Shown one piece after another: positions 8,134 through 17,800 of a DNA stretch of 64,000 nt. The stretch covers positions 52,060 to 116,059 of the forward strand of contig NZ_MCZZ01000058.1 in NCBI RefSeq assembly GCF_002875705.1, in the 5' to 3' direction. The stretch comes from Vibrio sp. 10N.261.45.E2 (GTDB taxonomy: Bacteria > Pseudomonadota > Gammaproteobacteria > Enterobacterales > Vibrionaceae). The position numbers and the translations under genes are program-made. The first letter of the stretch is position 1. Each line of letters begins with the position of its first letter. The notes below the pieces were generated by a model that saw nothing but the letters and a program-made list of their open reading frames with translations, had not been told where the DNA came from and did no database searches.

Positions 8134-8835
8134 ATGCTAATTAAATACAAAAATTATTCTGATCTGGATGATTCTACTTTAGAGCATATGGATAAATTGA
8201 AGTACTCTGATTTATTCCATCAATTGAAAATTCAATTTGAAACAATGTGCGGTTCTACTTACAGTTTCGGGGATATTTTCAATACACAAATTAATCAAAC
8301 TGAGATTGTAGAACATAACTGGATGGTTTCAATACCAATTCAAAACCAACTATTCACTCTTGATAGTGTAAGAGAGTCGATACCGGAAAGCGAGAAAGGG
8401 ATTAATGTACGTTGTTTTCTTGACCCGAATCTCTATGAGCTCATTTTCTTTGTCGACCCTAGAAACCCAAAAGAATTGATCGGGTTTTGCAGCTTAAGTA
8501 AGTTTGAACATAACGATGATGGGTACTATTCGATTAGAGTCGTTTTGGAAATGGTCTACGTTAAGCCCAAGTATAGAAATGGCATTCGAGGTCAGATAAT
8601 GGCCTATGAAACGGGTCGCTTGATATCTAGGCAAAAAGTGTTTGATGAATTTAACAACGAATATCGATATGTGGACGTCGAAGTTGCTGGTCAAGGAACT
8701 AACGCAGGAGGTCGAGCATGTTTAGAGCGGTTTTACCTCGGAATCAATTTCCACCTCGGCGGCATAAGTATTGAAGATAAAGATGGTTGTGACATTGAAA
8801 TACCATCTAACGTTATTTTGTGCGATGAATATTAG
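8134..8835 (+). CDS. Possible GNAT-family acetyltransferase (233 aa)
   Basis: ATG 8134 is preferred to an in-frame start at 8095 because ACGGAGAGCACC lies just before it. The C-terminal half has a GNAT-like pattern: a beta strand ending in VYVKPKYRNGIRGQIMAYE (about residues 143-161), which resembles the V-x-P-x-Y-R-x-x-G-x-G acetyl-CoA motif A, preceded by ELIGFCSLSKF. The match is partial, because the second glycine is displaced. Substrate is unknown. The gene stands apart with about 240 gene-free bases after it. Confidence 0.45.
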   Translation: MLIKYKNYSDLDDSTLEHMDKLKYSDLFHQLKIQFETMCGSTYSFGDIFNTQINQTEIVEHNWMVSIPIQNQLFTLDSVRESIPESEKGINVRCFLDPNLYELIFFVDPRNPKELIGFCSLSKFEHNDDGYYSIRVVLEMVYVKPKYRNGIRGQIMAYETGRLISRQKVFDEFNNEYRYVDVEVAGQGTNAGGRACLERFYLGINFHLGGISIEDKDGCDIEIPSNVILCDEY

Positions 8836-9078
8836 CGATTTGTTCTTGCTTTAATACAAGCTCTAAAGGCGGAGTTAAACAACACTATACCTTGCGATAG
8901 TTAGTTGTGGGAAAGTGAACCTCATCCCCTGATTATCGTTAATTTAAATACATTTTCTGATGTAACACTTCACCTCTGTCACCAATAAAATTCAATTAAG
9001 CCGTGAAATAAGGCTCACTAATTTAAATTATGCAGATCTAAGTTTGGCAAACTCTTGGTACTAACTAGGAGTGTTGCT
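8836..9078 (+). promoter_or_regulatory. Intergenic region upstream of dsbC-traV-traC
   Basis: No gene is seen. Two copies of AATTTAAAT occur (8941-8949 and 9020-9028). The second lies in AAATAAGGCTCACTAATTTAAAT, which resembles AAAATAGGCTTGTTAATTTAAAT upstream of the gene at 14870. This suggests a shared activator site or promoter controlling both units. Confidence 0.4.
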
Positions 9079-9846
9079 ATGAAATGGTCAAACAAAATTC
9101 AAGGTATGTTGGGCTTAGGGTTGCTTGCCAGCCTTCAAGTCGCAGCTGAACCCCCAACGCAAGATTTCCTCAATGCCGACATCAATGTGGTTTCAAGTTA
9201 TGAAATTGAAACCGACAAGCTAATTATGATGGAGCTGGATACCGGTGAAATGTTACTGGCCACCGGTGATGGAAAATTTCTTATCAAGGGCGGTTCATTA
9301 TTCTCAACCGTTCACACCAAATTCGTAAACTCCCCACAAGAGCTTTACGCGGCATCCCATGTCGACTTGAAGAAAATGAAAATCAACCCAGAAGAAGATT
9401 TTGCGGGGTTTAACTTAAACCCATTAGCCAAAGTTTTTGGTGGGACCCTCTTTATTGCACCAACGGGTTGTAAGCATTGCGGTGACTTCGTAGAGATCCT
9501 TGAGAAGCAGCACCCTGATAAAAGATTCCGCATAGCAATCGTGCCTGTCTTCGATGATAAGGAGTATGAAAATACGTTGTTAGCCCAATGTTCCGATGAT
9601 CCGGACAAAGCGCTGCACGCCTTATATGAAGGCACTTGGTCTGAAGCTAAATACCCCCGCCCACCAAATAGCCAGTGTAAAGAAGCCATTACCAAAGTGA
9701 ATTCAACTTACGCGTCTCTACAGATAATGAGTCCGGGCCGTGTTGGGCTTCCTGCATTTTTCAACAACAAAACATCTTCCATTATCGGGCTGCCAACGAG
9801 TAAGGCTCAACTCACGTCCATTATCGTAGAAGGAATAGACCTATGA
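9079..9846 (+). CDS. dsbC: DsbC-like thiol:disulfide isomerase of the transfer system
   Basis: ATG 9079 is chosen over 9055 because CTAGGAGTGTTGCT precedes it. The 255-residue product has a signal peptide (about residues 1-24, ending LQVAAE), an N-terminal dimerisation-like part and a thioredoxin fold with active site C131-K-H-C134 inside GTLFIAPTGCKHCGDF. A cis-proline loop fits GLPAFF. DsbC-family proteins reshuffle disulfides in the periplasm, and F-type conjugation clusters carry them to fold cysteine-rich Tra proteins. Its stop overlaps traV (ATGA at 9843), confirming an operon. Confidence 0.8.
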   Translation: MKWSNKIQGMLGLGLLASLQVAAEPPTQDFLNADINVVSSYEIETDKLIMMELDTGEMLLATGDGKFLIKGGSLFSTVHTKFVNSPQELYAASHVDLKKMKINPEEDFAGFNLNPLAKVFGGTLFIAPTGCKHCGDFVEILEKQHPDKRFRIAIVPVFDDKEYENTLLAQCSDDPDKALHALYEGTWSEAKYPRPPNSQCKEAITKVNSTYASLQIMSPGRVGLPAFFNNKTSSIIGLPTSKAQLTSIIVEGIDL

Positions 9847-10541
9847 TTAAACAAATTATATTGATCTCATTTGTGTTGCTTACTTTAGCCGGTTGTTCTG
9901 TCGTAGGTGAAGAGGAGGGCGTTTGTCCTGGAGCTAAGAGTGGAGTTGCTTGCGCGTCCGTCCGTGAAGTTTACGAGCTTACCAACGTTTACAACAATGC
10001 GGAGGACTATGCCAAAGCGACAGGCGATGAACGTGTAATGGTTACCGATGAAGATGGAGAGATGATTACAGGTAAAGAATATAAAGAAAAATACGGCACA
10101 GAATTGCCAAAAGAAGCAGGTGAAACACACTCAAATCAACCACCAAGCTATTCTCAAGCCCCTGCATTATCCAGCCCTGAAGCTGCATATCAGCACTTAC
10201 TTCTACCTGCTCCTGAACCCGTGGCGATGCGTAAACCAGCCGACATTGTTCGAACTTTGGTTCGCCCATATACCGACAAAGAAACTTTGCAGATCCCTGG
10301 TTACGGTTTCATTGAAGCAACGCAAAGAACTTGGGTTGTCGACAGAAGCGCTAAAACTAACGACTCGCAGTACGTCAATTTCCATGTAAGAAAAGAAAGC
10401 CAAGAACAAAATTACGGCGTGAATGACGATGGCCAAATAGGTGTCGAGTCGCGCAATGCTAGACCGGCCATCAGCGATTCTGAGTTAAGAGAGAGCGCGA
10501 GAAGTAATGCGAACTCGCTAATCGACCAACTGCGTCAATAA
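9843..10541 (+). CDS. traV: TraV-type outer-membrane lipoprotein of the mating channel
   Basis: A lipoprotein signal ends with LTLAGC (Cys 18). It is followed by the TraV pattern of C-P-G-x-K-x-G-V-x-C and VREVYELTN. TraV is the VirB7-like lipoprotein of F-type secretion channels that anchors TraB and TraK to the outer membrane. At 232 residues it is longer than F TraV. It contains a Pro/Ser-rich middle region. The start overlaps dsbC by four bases and traC begins 12 bases after it, so the three form one operon. Confidence 0.85.
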   Translation: MIKQIILISFVLLTLAGCSVVGEEEGVCPGAKSGVACASVREVYELTNVYNNAEDYAKATGDERVMVTDEDGEMITGKEYKEKYGTELPKEAGETHSNQPPSYSQAPALSSPEAAYQHLLLPAPEPVAMRKPADIVRTLVRPYTDKETLQIPGYGFIEATQRTWVVDRSAKTNDSQYVNFHVRKESQEQNYGVNDDGQIGVESRNARPAISDSELRESARSNANSLIDQLRQ

Positions 10542-10553
10542 GGGGTTTATACC

Positions 10554-13211
10554 ATGGGTGCGATTTCAAGATTTTTTAAGCAGTTCGAAAACTCAAAGTT
10601 TGGTGATTTACTTCCGGTGTTGGATTACAACCGGAAGCACAAATACTTCGAACTCGAAGACAGTTACATTGGCTTAATGTACAAGATCGAAACGGTGCCT
10701 GCCGTAAACGATGAGTTACAAGAGCTGTTAGAACAGGTCTACAAAGCAGAGTGGCCGGAAGATACGTTCATTCAGGTAATTTTTTGGGCAAATGATGATT
10801 TAAGTCCGTTTACCAATAATTTCTCAATGTATCACGGAGGAAGGCAAACCGGAGATACCAACGAAAGGCTGAACTCGATTTCAAAAGGTTTGATTAACCA
10901 CTTTAAGCAATCGTCTCAAACAGGGTTCGGTGACAGTGATTGTCGGGCGCGAATTTTTGACTGTTATTTCGTCGTGAAAGTCCCAATGAAAGGTAATTTT
11001 GGTGTGCCTACCAAAAAGGAGCTTAAGCACTTCAACAATCTACGAACGGATACAGAAGAGTCGTTAAACAAAGTCGGCTTGTTCTGTACCCCGTTAGATC
11101 AGTGGGGCTGGTTACACTTCATGCAAAGGCTCATGAACAGAAAAGACTCGGCAACGTGGCGCAAAGGGGATATCAATAAAAACGAAGCCTATATGCCCCG
11201 AGATCAAGTTCAGGAGCAGGGCGGGAAAGTTGAGTTTACCGAATCGCGAGTACTCATTGATGAACGGCCTATATCGATGCTTACTCCCAAGGAATACCCT
11301 AAAACGCTGGGCTTTGGTGACATGCTGAATGTCTTTAGTGATTGGCGCTATGGGCATTCAACCGCATGGTCGAACTTTATGATCATACTGAATGTCCATT
11401 ACCCCAATGCGAAAAAAGAAGCAGGTAAGGTCAAGCGTCGCCGTAAATACATGACAATGCAGGCGAACAATAAATTAGTGAATTGGAATGACACGGTTCG
11501 CTGGCAAAGAGCTGACTTCGATGAAGCCTTTACTAAACTCGAACAAAAAAAATCACGGATGGTGAATGCATATCTCCAGTTCATGATTATTGGCGATGAT
11601 GAAGAGCATCTAGAAACAGAAATTGCGCGTTTCAAAAAAGTTGCGTCCACACCTGCGGGATTTGAATTGGAAGAAGACAAATACATGACTTCACCCATGT
11701 TTGTCCATTCATTACCCTTTGCACCAGACCCTGTTACCCGTAAAAGGCTAGATCGATACAACCTAGTTCCGTCAGATGTCTGCGCGTTCATGAGCCCGAT
11801 AATCTCCAGCTCTTCTGGTAACTCTCCAAGTAAACCGGTAATCCCATTTGTAACACGGGACATGTCGATGTTTGGCTTTAACCCGTTTGAAACGGATGGG
11901 TCAATGAATGGCATAGTTGTGGCTGAGTCAGGCTCAGGCAAGTCAGTGCTCGTCCAATACATTGTTACGTGCATATTGGGGTCGGGCAAAATGCCAAGCC
12001 GACATCTTTGGAGCATGATGAATTTGCCCAAAGCCGAAGTCGATAAGTTGATGAAGACCGCTTATAACATTGCAGAAGCCAAGCGCGATGGTGGTATGGC
12101 TATGATTATCGATGTTGGTCGAAGCTACTACCGTTTATGTGAAGCGCTAAATGGCCAGTTCATCAGTTTTGGTCAAGATATGAAATTCTCGCTAAACCCG
12201 TTCCCTTCAATTGTTGAATTCAGTGGTAAGGAAGGGCAAGCCGGTATGATTCTGGAGATGCTGTCAGTGATGGCTGAACCAAATGGTACGCTTACGACCT
12301 TACAAAAGCGAGGCATGACCACCATCTTGAAACTCATGTGGGATAAGCATGGTCGCGACTCAAGTGTAACCATCTTCGCTGACATGTGTTCTGCAAGTAC
12401 GCGTAAAGAGCTCAACGACATTGGTGAACAGCTAAAACCATTCCGTGAAGGCGAAATGTTTGGCGAAATGTTTACGGTCAATAAGCCGCCGCCTACGTTG
12501 GATAACTCGTTCATTGTGTGTGAGTTGGAAGAGCTGAAATCGCAACCAGAATTACAGGTGATTGCTCTAATGCAGATCATTAACCTGTGCTATCAACACT
12601 TCTTCTTGGGGGATGCAAAAGCTGGCTCTCAACGTCGTTCGAAAGCGTTTATTGTAGACGAATGTTGGGAATTTCTTAAGGAAAATCAAGGGAGTGGCGC
12701 TGCTAATCCTGTTTCGACGTTCCTTGAAAGTGCGTTCAGGCGTTTTAGGAAAGTAGATGCGAGCGCATGGATCATCACGCAACTATTGAGTGACCTGTAC
12801 GGTTCATCAGTAGGTAAAGCCATTGCCGCAAACTGCGTATATCGTTGCTTCCTGTATCAGAAGTCAGACACGATTAACCAAGTGAAAAATGACAAGCTGG
12901 TGGCACTGTCAGACCAAGAATTCGAAATTCTGAAATCGATTCGGACGCGTAAAAATAGGTACTCAGAAATCTTCTTCCAAATTGGTGATGACATCAAAGA
13001 GGTCGTGCGTTTTTACGCGCCTCCAGCGATGCTGCTGATGTACTCCACCGATCCGAAAGACAAAATGGAATTGGCGGCCTTGATGGAGCAGGGGTATACC
13101 CAAGATCAAGCCATCGACAAAATCTTGGAAACGCGTCGCGTCGAATCGTTTGCGACTGACATGGATGACCTTGAAAATGATGATGAAGAACAAGTGGATA
13201 ACGCAGCGTAA
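10554..13211 (+). CDS. traC: TraC/VirB4-type conjugation ATPase
   Basis: The 885-residue length fits F-type TraC. It has a Walker A (VVAESGSGKSVLVQ, about residue 454), a Walker B followed by Glu (KAFIVDECWEFL, about 696), and the later AWIITQLLSDL and CVYRCFLYQKSD segments typical of VirB4 ATPases. TraC powers pilus assembly and retraction at the inner membrane. It follows traV closely. A stem-loop terminator lies 54 bases after its stop, closing the dsbC-traV-traC unit. Notably traL, E, K, B and the later tra genes are not beside it in this window. Confidence 0.92.
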   Translation: MGAISRFFKQFENSKFGDLLPVLDYNRKHKYFELEDSYIGLMYKIETVPAVNDELQELLEQVYKAEWPEDTFIQVIFWANDDLSPFTNNFSMYHGGRQTGDTNERLNSISKGLINHFKQSSQTGFGDSDCRARIFDCYFVVKVPMKGNFGVPTKKELKHFNNLRTDTEESLNKVGLFCTPLDQWGWLHFMQRLMNRKDSATWRKGDINKNEAYMPRDQVQEQGGKVEFTESRVLIDERPISMLTPKEYPKTLGFGDMLNVFSDWRYGHSTAWSNFMIILNVHYPNAKKEAGKVKRRRKYMTMQANNKLVNWNDTVRWQRADFDEAFTKLEQKKSRMVNAYLQFMIIGDDEEHLETEIARFKKVASTPAGFELEEDKYMTSPMFVHSLPFAPDPVTRKRLDRYNLVPSDVCAFMSPIISSSSGNSPSKPVIPFVTRDMSMFGFNPFETDGSMNGIVVAESGSGKSVLVQYIVTCILGSGKMPSRHLWSMMNLPKAEVDKLMKTAYNIAEAKRDGGMAMIIDVGRSYYRLCEALNGQFISFGQDMKFSLNPFPSIVEFSGKEGQAGMILEMLSVMAEPNGTLTTLQKRGMTTILKLMWDKHGRDSSVTIFADMCSASTRKELNDIGEQLKPFREGEMFGEMFTVNKPPPTLDNSFIVCELEELKSQPELQVIALMQIINLCYQHFFLGDAKAGSQRRSKAFIVDECWEFLKENQGSGAANPVSTFLESAFRRFRKVDASAWIITQLLSDLYGSSVGKAIAANCVYRCFLYQKSDTINQVKNDKLVALSDQEFEILKSIRTRKNRYSEIFFQIGDDIKEVVRFYAPPAMLLMYSTDPKDKMELAALMEQGYTQDQAIDKILETRRVESFATDMDDLENDDEEQVDNAA

Positions 13212-13265
13212 TTCACTGATTTTATGGTCTTTATATTAATTATTTGAATAATATCCATCCACTGA

Positions 13266-13297
13266 GACAAGCAGGCTTTTGGCCTGCTTGTCAATTT
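13266..13297 (+). terminator. Rho-independent terminator after traC
   Basis: GACAAGCAGGC (13266-13276) pairs perfectly with GCCTGCTTGTC (13282-13292) across a TTTTG loop, followed by a short AATTT. It lies between traC and the next plus-strand gene. Confidence 0.75.
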
Positions 13298-13385
13298 AAA
13301 CACCAAATTCCCCTCTTTGTTTGAAAACATTATTTTCGACACTCCTTACAATGAAACTCTCATCCCAACAATGGTCGCGATTGTA

Positions 13386-13772
13386 ATGAAATTTTTAACT
13401 ATGGTTTTAAGCTCTTTGATCTGTATGAGTTCTGCTATGGCGAACTCCAGTGATGACATAATTAGCCGTTACAAAGAGGCATGCGGTGTGGAGTGTGGGG
13501 ACACTATCGCCTATTTATCACGCTATGCTTCTGCTCAATGTAATATTCCATATGCATCAGTCGTAGAAACGACTGTGGAACTGACTGGGCTCCAATTTGT
13601 GGCTATCTCAATCGGGGTTCAGCACCCGCTTGGCCCCTCATTACAGAATTATGCTGTGAAGAGCCTTGATTGTTCGGATCTTCACAAATGGTCTAAGTCG
13701 ATAGAAGATTATGCGTTCGTTCTGGAGGCAAATAATGGACTCCAAGGCTCGAATGTTTCTAGTGGTAACTAA
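13386..13772 (+). CDS. Hypothetical periplasmic protein (128 aa)
   Basis: Unrecognised. Start ATG 13386 gives a clean signal peptide (MKFLTMVLSSLICMSSAMA); ATG 13371 is the alternative. An 11-codon frame (13351-13386) ends in TAATG at this start and could couple translation, but has no ribosome site of its own. The mature part has cysteines at ACGVECGD, AQCNIPY and LDCSDL, again pointing to a disulfide-bonded periplasmic protein. It leads a three-gene unit (13386-14673). Confidence 0.55.
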   Translation: MKFLTMVLSSLICMSSAMANSSDDIISRYKEACGVECGDTIAYLSRYASAQCNIPYASVVETTVELTGLQFVAISIGVQHPLGPSLQNYAVKSLDCSDLHKWSKSIEDYAFVLEANNGLQGSNVSSGN

Positions 13773-13789
13773 AATCGGAGAGGTTTTAG

Positions 13790-14284
13790 ATGTTGAGTAT
13801 TAATCAATTCGATGGGTCAACTGGCACCAAACATAACGCATCATGGCTGATTGTGTGTGTGATTGTGGTTCTCTTGACGATTGCGACGGTCTTTGTCTGG
13901 GTTACGAGAGCGAACCGGTTTAGCGAATATACGATGATGGAACAATCATCACGCGAGTATATTTTAAACCTGTATTCGATGGACAGCTCAACATTGAATT
14001 CAAGGACCATTCTGTGGCCTGATTTTGCCATGACTCATGGGGGGGTGAAATCAGTGAACCTGGTGACAAAAGTGTGTCAGTCTGAGTCATCGAATCACAC
14101 ATGCTTTTTTGCCTATCAAACCGCATTTAAAGATCAGGCTCATACCATGACATATGGTGTGAGAGCGACCAGAGATGAAAGTGATGAATTGAACATCGAA
14201 CTACTTAATGCAACAGGGGGGCGATTGTTATTGTCCATGCCCGATCCATTTGTCAATTACAACACGACGGAGATGGTGCAATGA
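13790..14284 (+). CDS. Hypothetical single-pass membrane protein (164 aa), VirB8-like topology
   Basis: Unrecognised by family. ATG 13790 follows GGAGAGGTTTTAG. A short cytoplasmic N-terminus precedes one hydrophobic helix (SWLIVCVIVVLLTIATVFVWV) and a periplasmic domain of about 110 residues containing a C-x(7)-C pair (KVCQSESSNHTCFF). This topology resembles VirB8/TraE-type channel proteins, but no sequence motif proves it. Its stop overlaps the next gene by four bases. Confidence 0.55.
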   Translation: MLSINQFDGSTGTKHNASWLIVCVIVVLLTIATVFVWVTRANRFSEYTMMEQSSREYILNLYSMDSSTLNSRTILWPDFAMTHGGVKSVNLVTKVCQSESSNHTCFFAYQTAFKDQAHTMTYGVRATRDESDELNIELLNATGGRLLLSMPDPFVNYNTTEMVQ

Positions 14285-14673
14285 GAGCTCTATATTTTAT
14301 ATTTGGTTATATCCTACTTCAATTCGGGGTGGTGACTTTCTTAACAAACCCTTTTGATAGCATGTTCCTAACAATACTTTGCTTTTTAGTTGTGTTGGCA
14401 TGCTACTGTCTTGTCTCACCGTTCATCAGAGGCCAACTACAAGAGCTCACACATTTTGACAAATTTGTCTCTGAAATTTATCAGTCAAATCGACGTCATC
14501 CATTGTCTGAAAAGTTTGGAACGGCAGTATCTGAACACATGCCTAAAAAAGAACAATATTCTTCTGATCAAAAGAAAGACATCGGCGCTTATGTCGCCAC
14601 GGACCTTCACTTAGACTTGATAACGTTCAGTATCGCGATAACTCCCGGACTCCTGCTCAGTCAGTTTTTATAG
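14281..14673 (+). CDS. Hypothetical membrane protein (130 aa)
   Basis: Unrecognised. Two N-terminal hydrophobic segments (YFIFGYILLQFGVVTFL; LTILCFLVVLACYCLV), then a polar domain, and a weaker hydrophobic C-terminus. It is translationally coupled to the previous gene (ATGA). It ends the three-gene unit; the gene-free 14674-14869 follows. Confidence 0.55.
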   Translation: MRALYFIFGYILLQFGVVTFLTNPFDSMFLTILCFLVVLACYCLVSPFIRGQLQELTHFDKFVSEIYQSNRRHPLSEKFGTAVSEHMPKKEQYSSDQKKDIGAYVATDLHLDLITFSIAITPGLLLSQFL

Positions 14674-14869
14674 TCAATCGCACACCTCTTCGTTCCCATT
14701 GCCTTCTCGTAGTGAAGGCGGCCACTGCACTCTTTGAATTCAGTTTATGAAATCTAAATCGACCAAAGAAATACTTTAAACTGCAAAAATAGGCTTGTTA
14801 ATTTAAATAATTGCTCTTGACCTTATTTACCCTATTCCAATGAAATTTCGTTTGGAGTTGAAGAGCACT
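14674..14869 (+). promoter_or_regulatory. Promoter region of the giant Ig-like protein gene
   Basis: No gene is seen. GCCTTC (14701-14706) and GAAGGC (14714-14719) form a short hairpin that may end the previous unit. AAAATAGGCTTGTTAATTTAAAT (ending 14808) closely matches the element in front of dsbC, and TTGACC follows at about 14818. Confidence 0.4.
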
Positions 14870-17800
14870 ATGAACAAGTTAATCAAAATTCTTATTAGTT
14901 GTTCACTAACGATTATTGGGTCTGCTGCTGTAGCTAAATCGGTATACATCATCGGTTCCATTACGAGTGTGCCACCAAAAGTAGAGTTTACTTATCCTGA
15001 TGAAATATATCGTGGGGTAAAAGAGTATTCGGCCTTAGCAAAAGAAGTCGCTTCATCTGGATGCCGGTTGGAAACTGTGCGCGAAGAAGCGTACACGTCT
15101 GATAGCAGTAATCTCAAGTGTTTCTTCGAATGGACTGGTGATACCGACCCTAGCTGGAACGCGAATGGACTGGTGCTTGATGGGCGACCGACCGCAGCTG
15201 CAGGTGAACACTATCGTTCATATCGAATTTCCTACTTCAACGGAATTGAAAAAGAACGCATTACGCTGATTGAAGACAGTGTTGCATACACCATTCTTGA
15301 GCCTGTCCCACCCGTTATTGTCAATGTCACTACTGAAACCACATCAGCACAATATGAAGGGTTGAATTTCATTACCCACGATAAGAGCGAAAAACTTCGC
15401 AAAATTACCGTTGTGGTTGAACCGCGTCCATTTGATCAGGTTGTGGCCCTAACCCAGTTTGGTGAATCGTGTGAAGTTGTTGAAGGTCAAGATTCATGCA
15501 CTGTGGCCATATCTGCCTTCCATTTATCTGACGATGATTCACTGACTGGCCAACTAACGACGGCTTTAAAAGTGTCTGACAAATATGACGTCGTATCTGC
15601 ACCGAATAATCAAATACAGTACGCATGGGATTACAGACCTCCTGTTATTGAGCAGTACGCAGTAAAAGCGGTTGGAGATACCACGAGCAACGACATTACC
15701 CTTGATGTTGATGGGGAAACGGTGGTTGTACAAAATAACGAGGCTGTAGTCGTTCTAAGTTCCCCTCACAGTGCCGATACGGTCAACACATGGTGGTTGC
15801 CCTCAAAGGTGAGTTTGAGCTTTGAAAAGCATACTGACCATGTTGGCGTGTCAGAATTTGTTACTTTAGAAGGGCGGGATATTGGTGACTTATTTAAAAA
15901 TGAGTATGTATCGTATACCGATAAAACAGTCGACAGTTTTGGGATACCAGAGCAAATCGGCACTAAGTTTATCTATCGTATTCCACTGAGTTCGGTGGTC
16001 GATGGATTTTATCAAGGGGGTATAAAAGCGTTAGATAGATTTGCAAACAAAGGTGACATAGAGGTTACCGCGATGCAATTAGACCGTCTGCCACCTGAAA
16101 TCCGCCTTTACAACAATGACACACTGTTTAGTACTGGTGATGAAATCAACTTCATGGAGCACATGATTTTCACGGTGCAAGATGAAACCAGTATTGAAAA
16201 TGAAATAACCGACATTCTTCTTGATGGAGTGCCCGTTGAGCATATCGGTGAGTTCAAGATGGCTCGTGCGATCAAGATGGCGTCTCCATGGGATTCAAAC
16301 ACCGTACACAAAGTCATCGTCAGAGGTAAGGATGGGAACAATAACGTTGTCCAAAGAGAATATTCAATATCATTTCTTCCTTTAGACTTCGAGTACGACA
16401 ACATAAGTGATCGTAAAGTCGCCTTAGTGCAAAACCAAGACATTACATTTGCTCAAACTAAAGGTCGAGCATGTAGGATGTTCAAGTCAGAACATGAAGC
16501 GGTTCAAGGTATTAAAAACCCAACTCAGATGACCTGTTCTGTAAACTGGACGATTATCCCTCAAGGCTTAGAAGAGGCGTGGGATACCGCAAGCCCTGAA
16601 TTGATCGGTGTGTTTGAAAACACGGGTCCCGCGACAGTAGAAGCCGAAATTTATATCCATGACTCTGAAGGGCGTAAAAACCTAATTAAAGTTGATGATA
16701 CAAGTTTAATTGTTCATACCCCAGAGGCACCGGAGATCATATTCGACGATGACGGAATGTTTGAAGATGGCATTTATGCTGTAGAAATGGGGCAATCAAG
16801 AATCGGGAGATACCGTGTTAAATCTGCAGCGTCTCCTTTGTATATCACTCTCCTTAAGAATGGTGAAACCTTAGAAAGCCAATACATTAAACAATCGAAC
16901 CGTTATACCGAACATACCATTACTAAGGTAATCACAGATAGAAATAGCGCTAACCATCGTGCGTTGTGGCAAATGGACGACTACTCAGTAAAAGTTCATT
17001 ACGCCCGTTTACCCGAGCAAGTGATTGAGAGTGGTGTAAAGACATACGCAGTGCCATCAACTAGAGCAAGATTAAAGGTTGAGCAAACTTCTCGTGAAAC
17101 CTCTACCGTTGACACGTTCAAGGTTAAATCTAAATTCGGGCTTTACAGTAGCTTCTATCGAGATGTGGTGTACAAGTCTGAAGAGCTGGGTGATTGGTCT
17201 GTGCGTATAGCTGTCATGGATAAAGAAAAGAACCTGCATGGCCTTACCGACTGGCAAGATATGAATGCCTCGGGTATGAATGATTTTGATGTGAACTTCT
17301 CATCTGACGATATCGGTGACCTCCGATTTTATGCGCAAGCTAAAGTGAAGTCTCCAAACGAAAACTACGTCTCAATGGTTCGTTCTCAGCGCGGGACATT
17401 GAAAATCATGAAAGGGACGGCGATTGAAGGGGAATTGCGTACTTTGCGCATTACGGGTTCAGTGCCTATGAATGCGGCAATTCAATATCAACATCTCACT
17501 CGTGACGACAAAGATGCTTCTGGGGAAGTATCTTGGTATATGTCTCAAGATAATGGCAGTACATGGAACCAATACGGGGAACCAGGTAAGCGTTTTTCAT
17601 TCAGTACAGCTGTCGAAGGCATCTGGCTGGTGAAAGGGCATGTTCCAAATCGCTTTACAGGCGAGGTTGCAGAAACTGATATTGTTCAAATCATGGCCTA
17701 CAAGGTGCCTCAAACGGAACTGCTTGGCGCGGCTAACCTCATTACAGGTATGACAAGAACGTACACGCTCATGGACCAAGGAGAAATTGCTGATGCGGGT

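Noticed and set aside
10120..10389. Alternative frames inside traV
   Set aside because: TraV features (lipobox, CPG pattern) identify the real frame.
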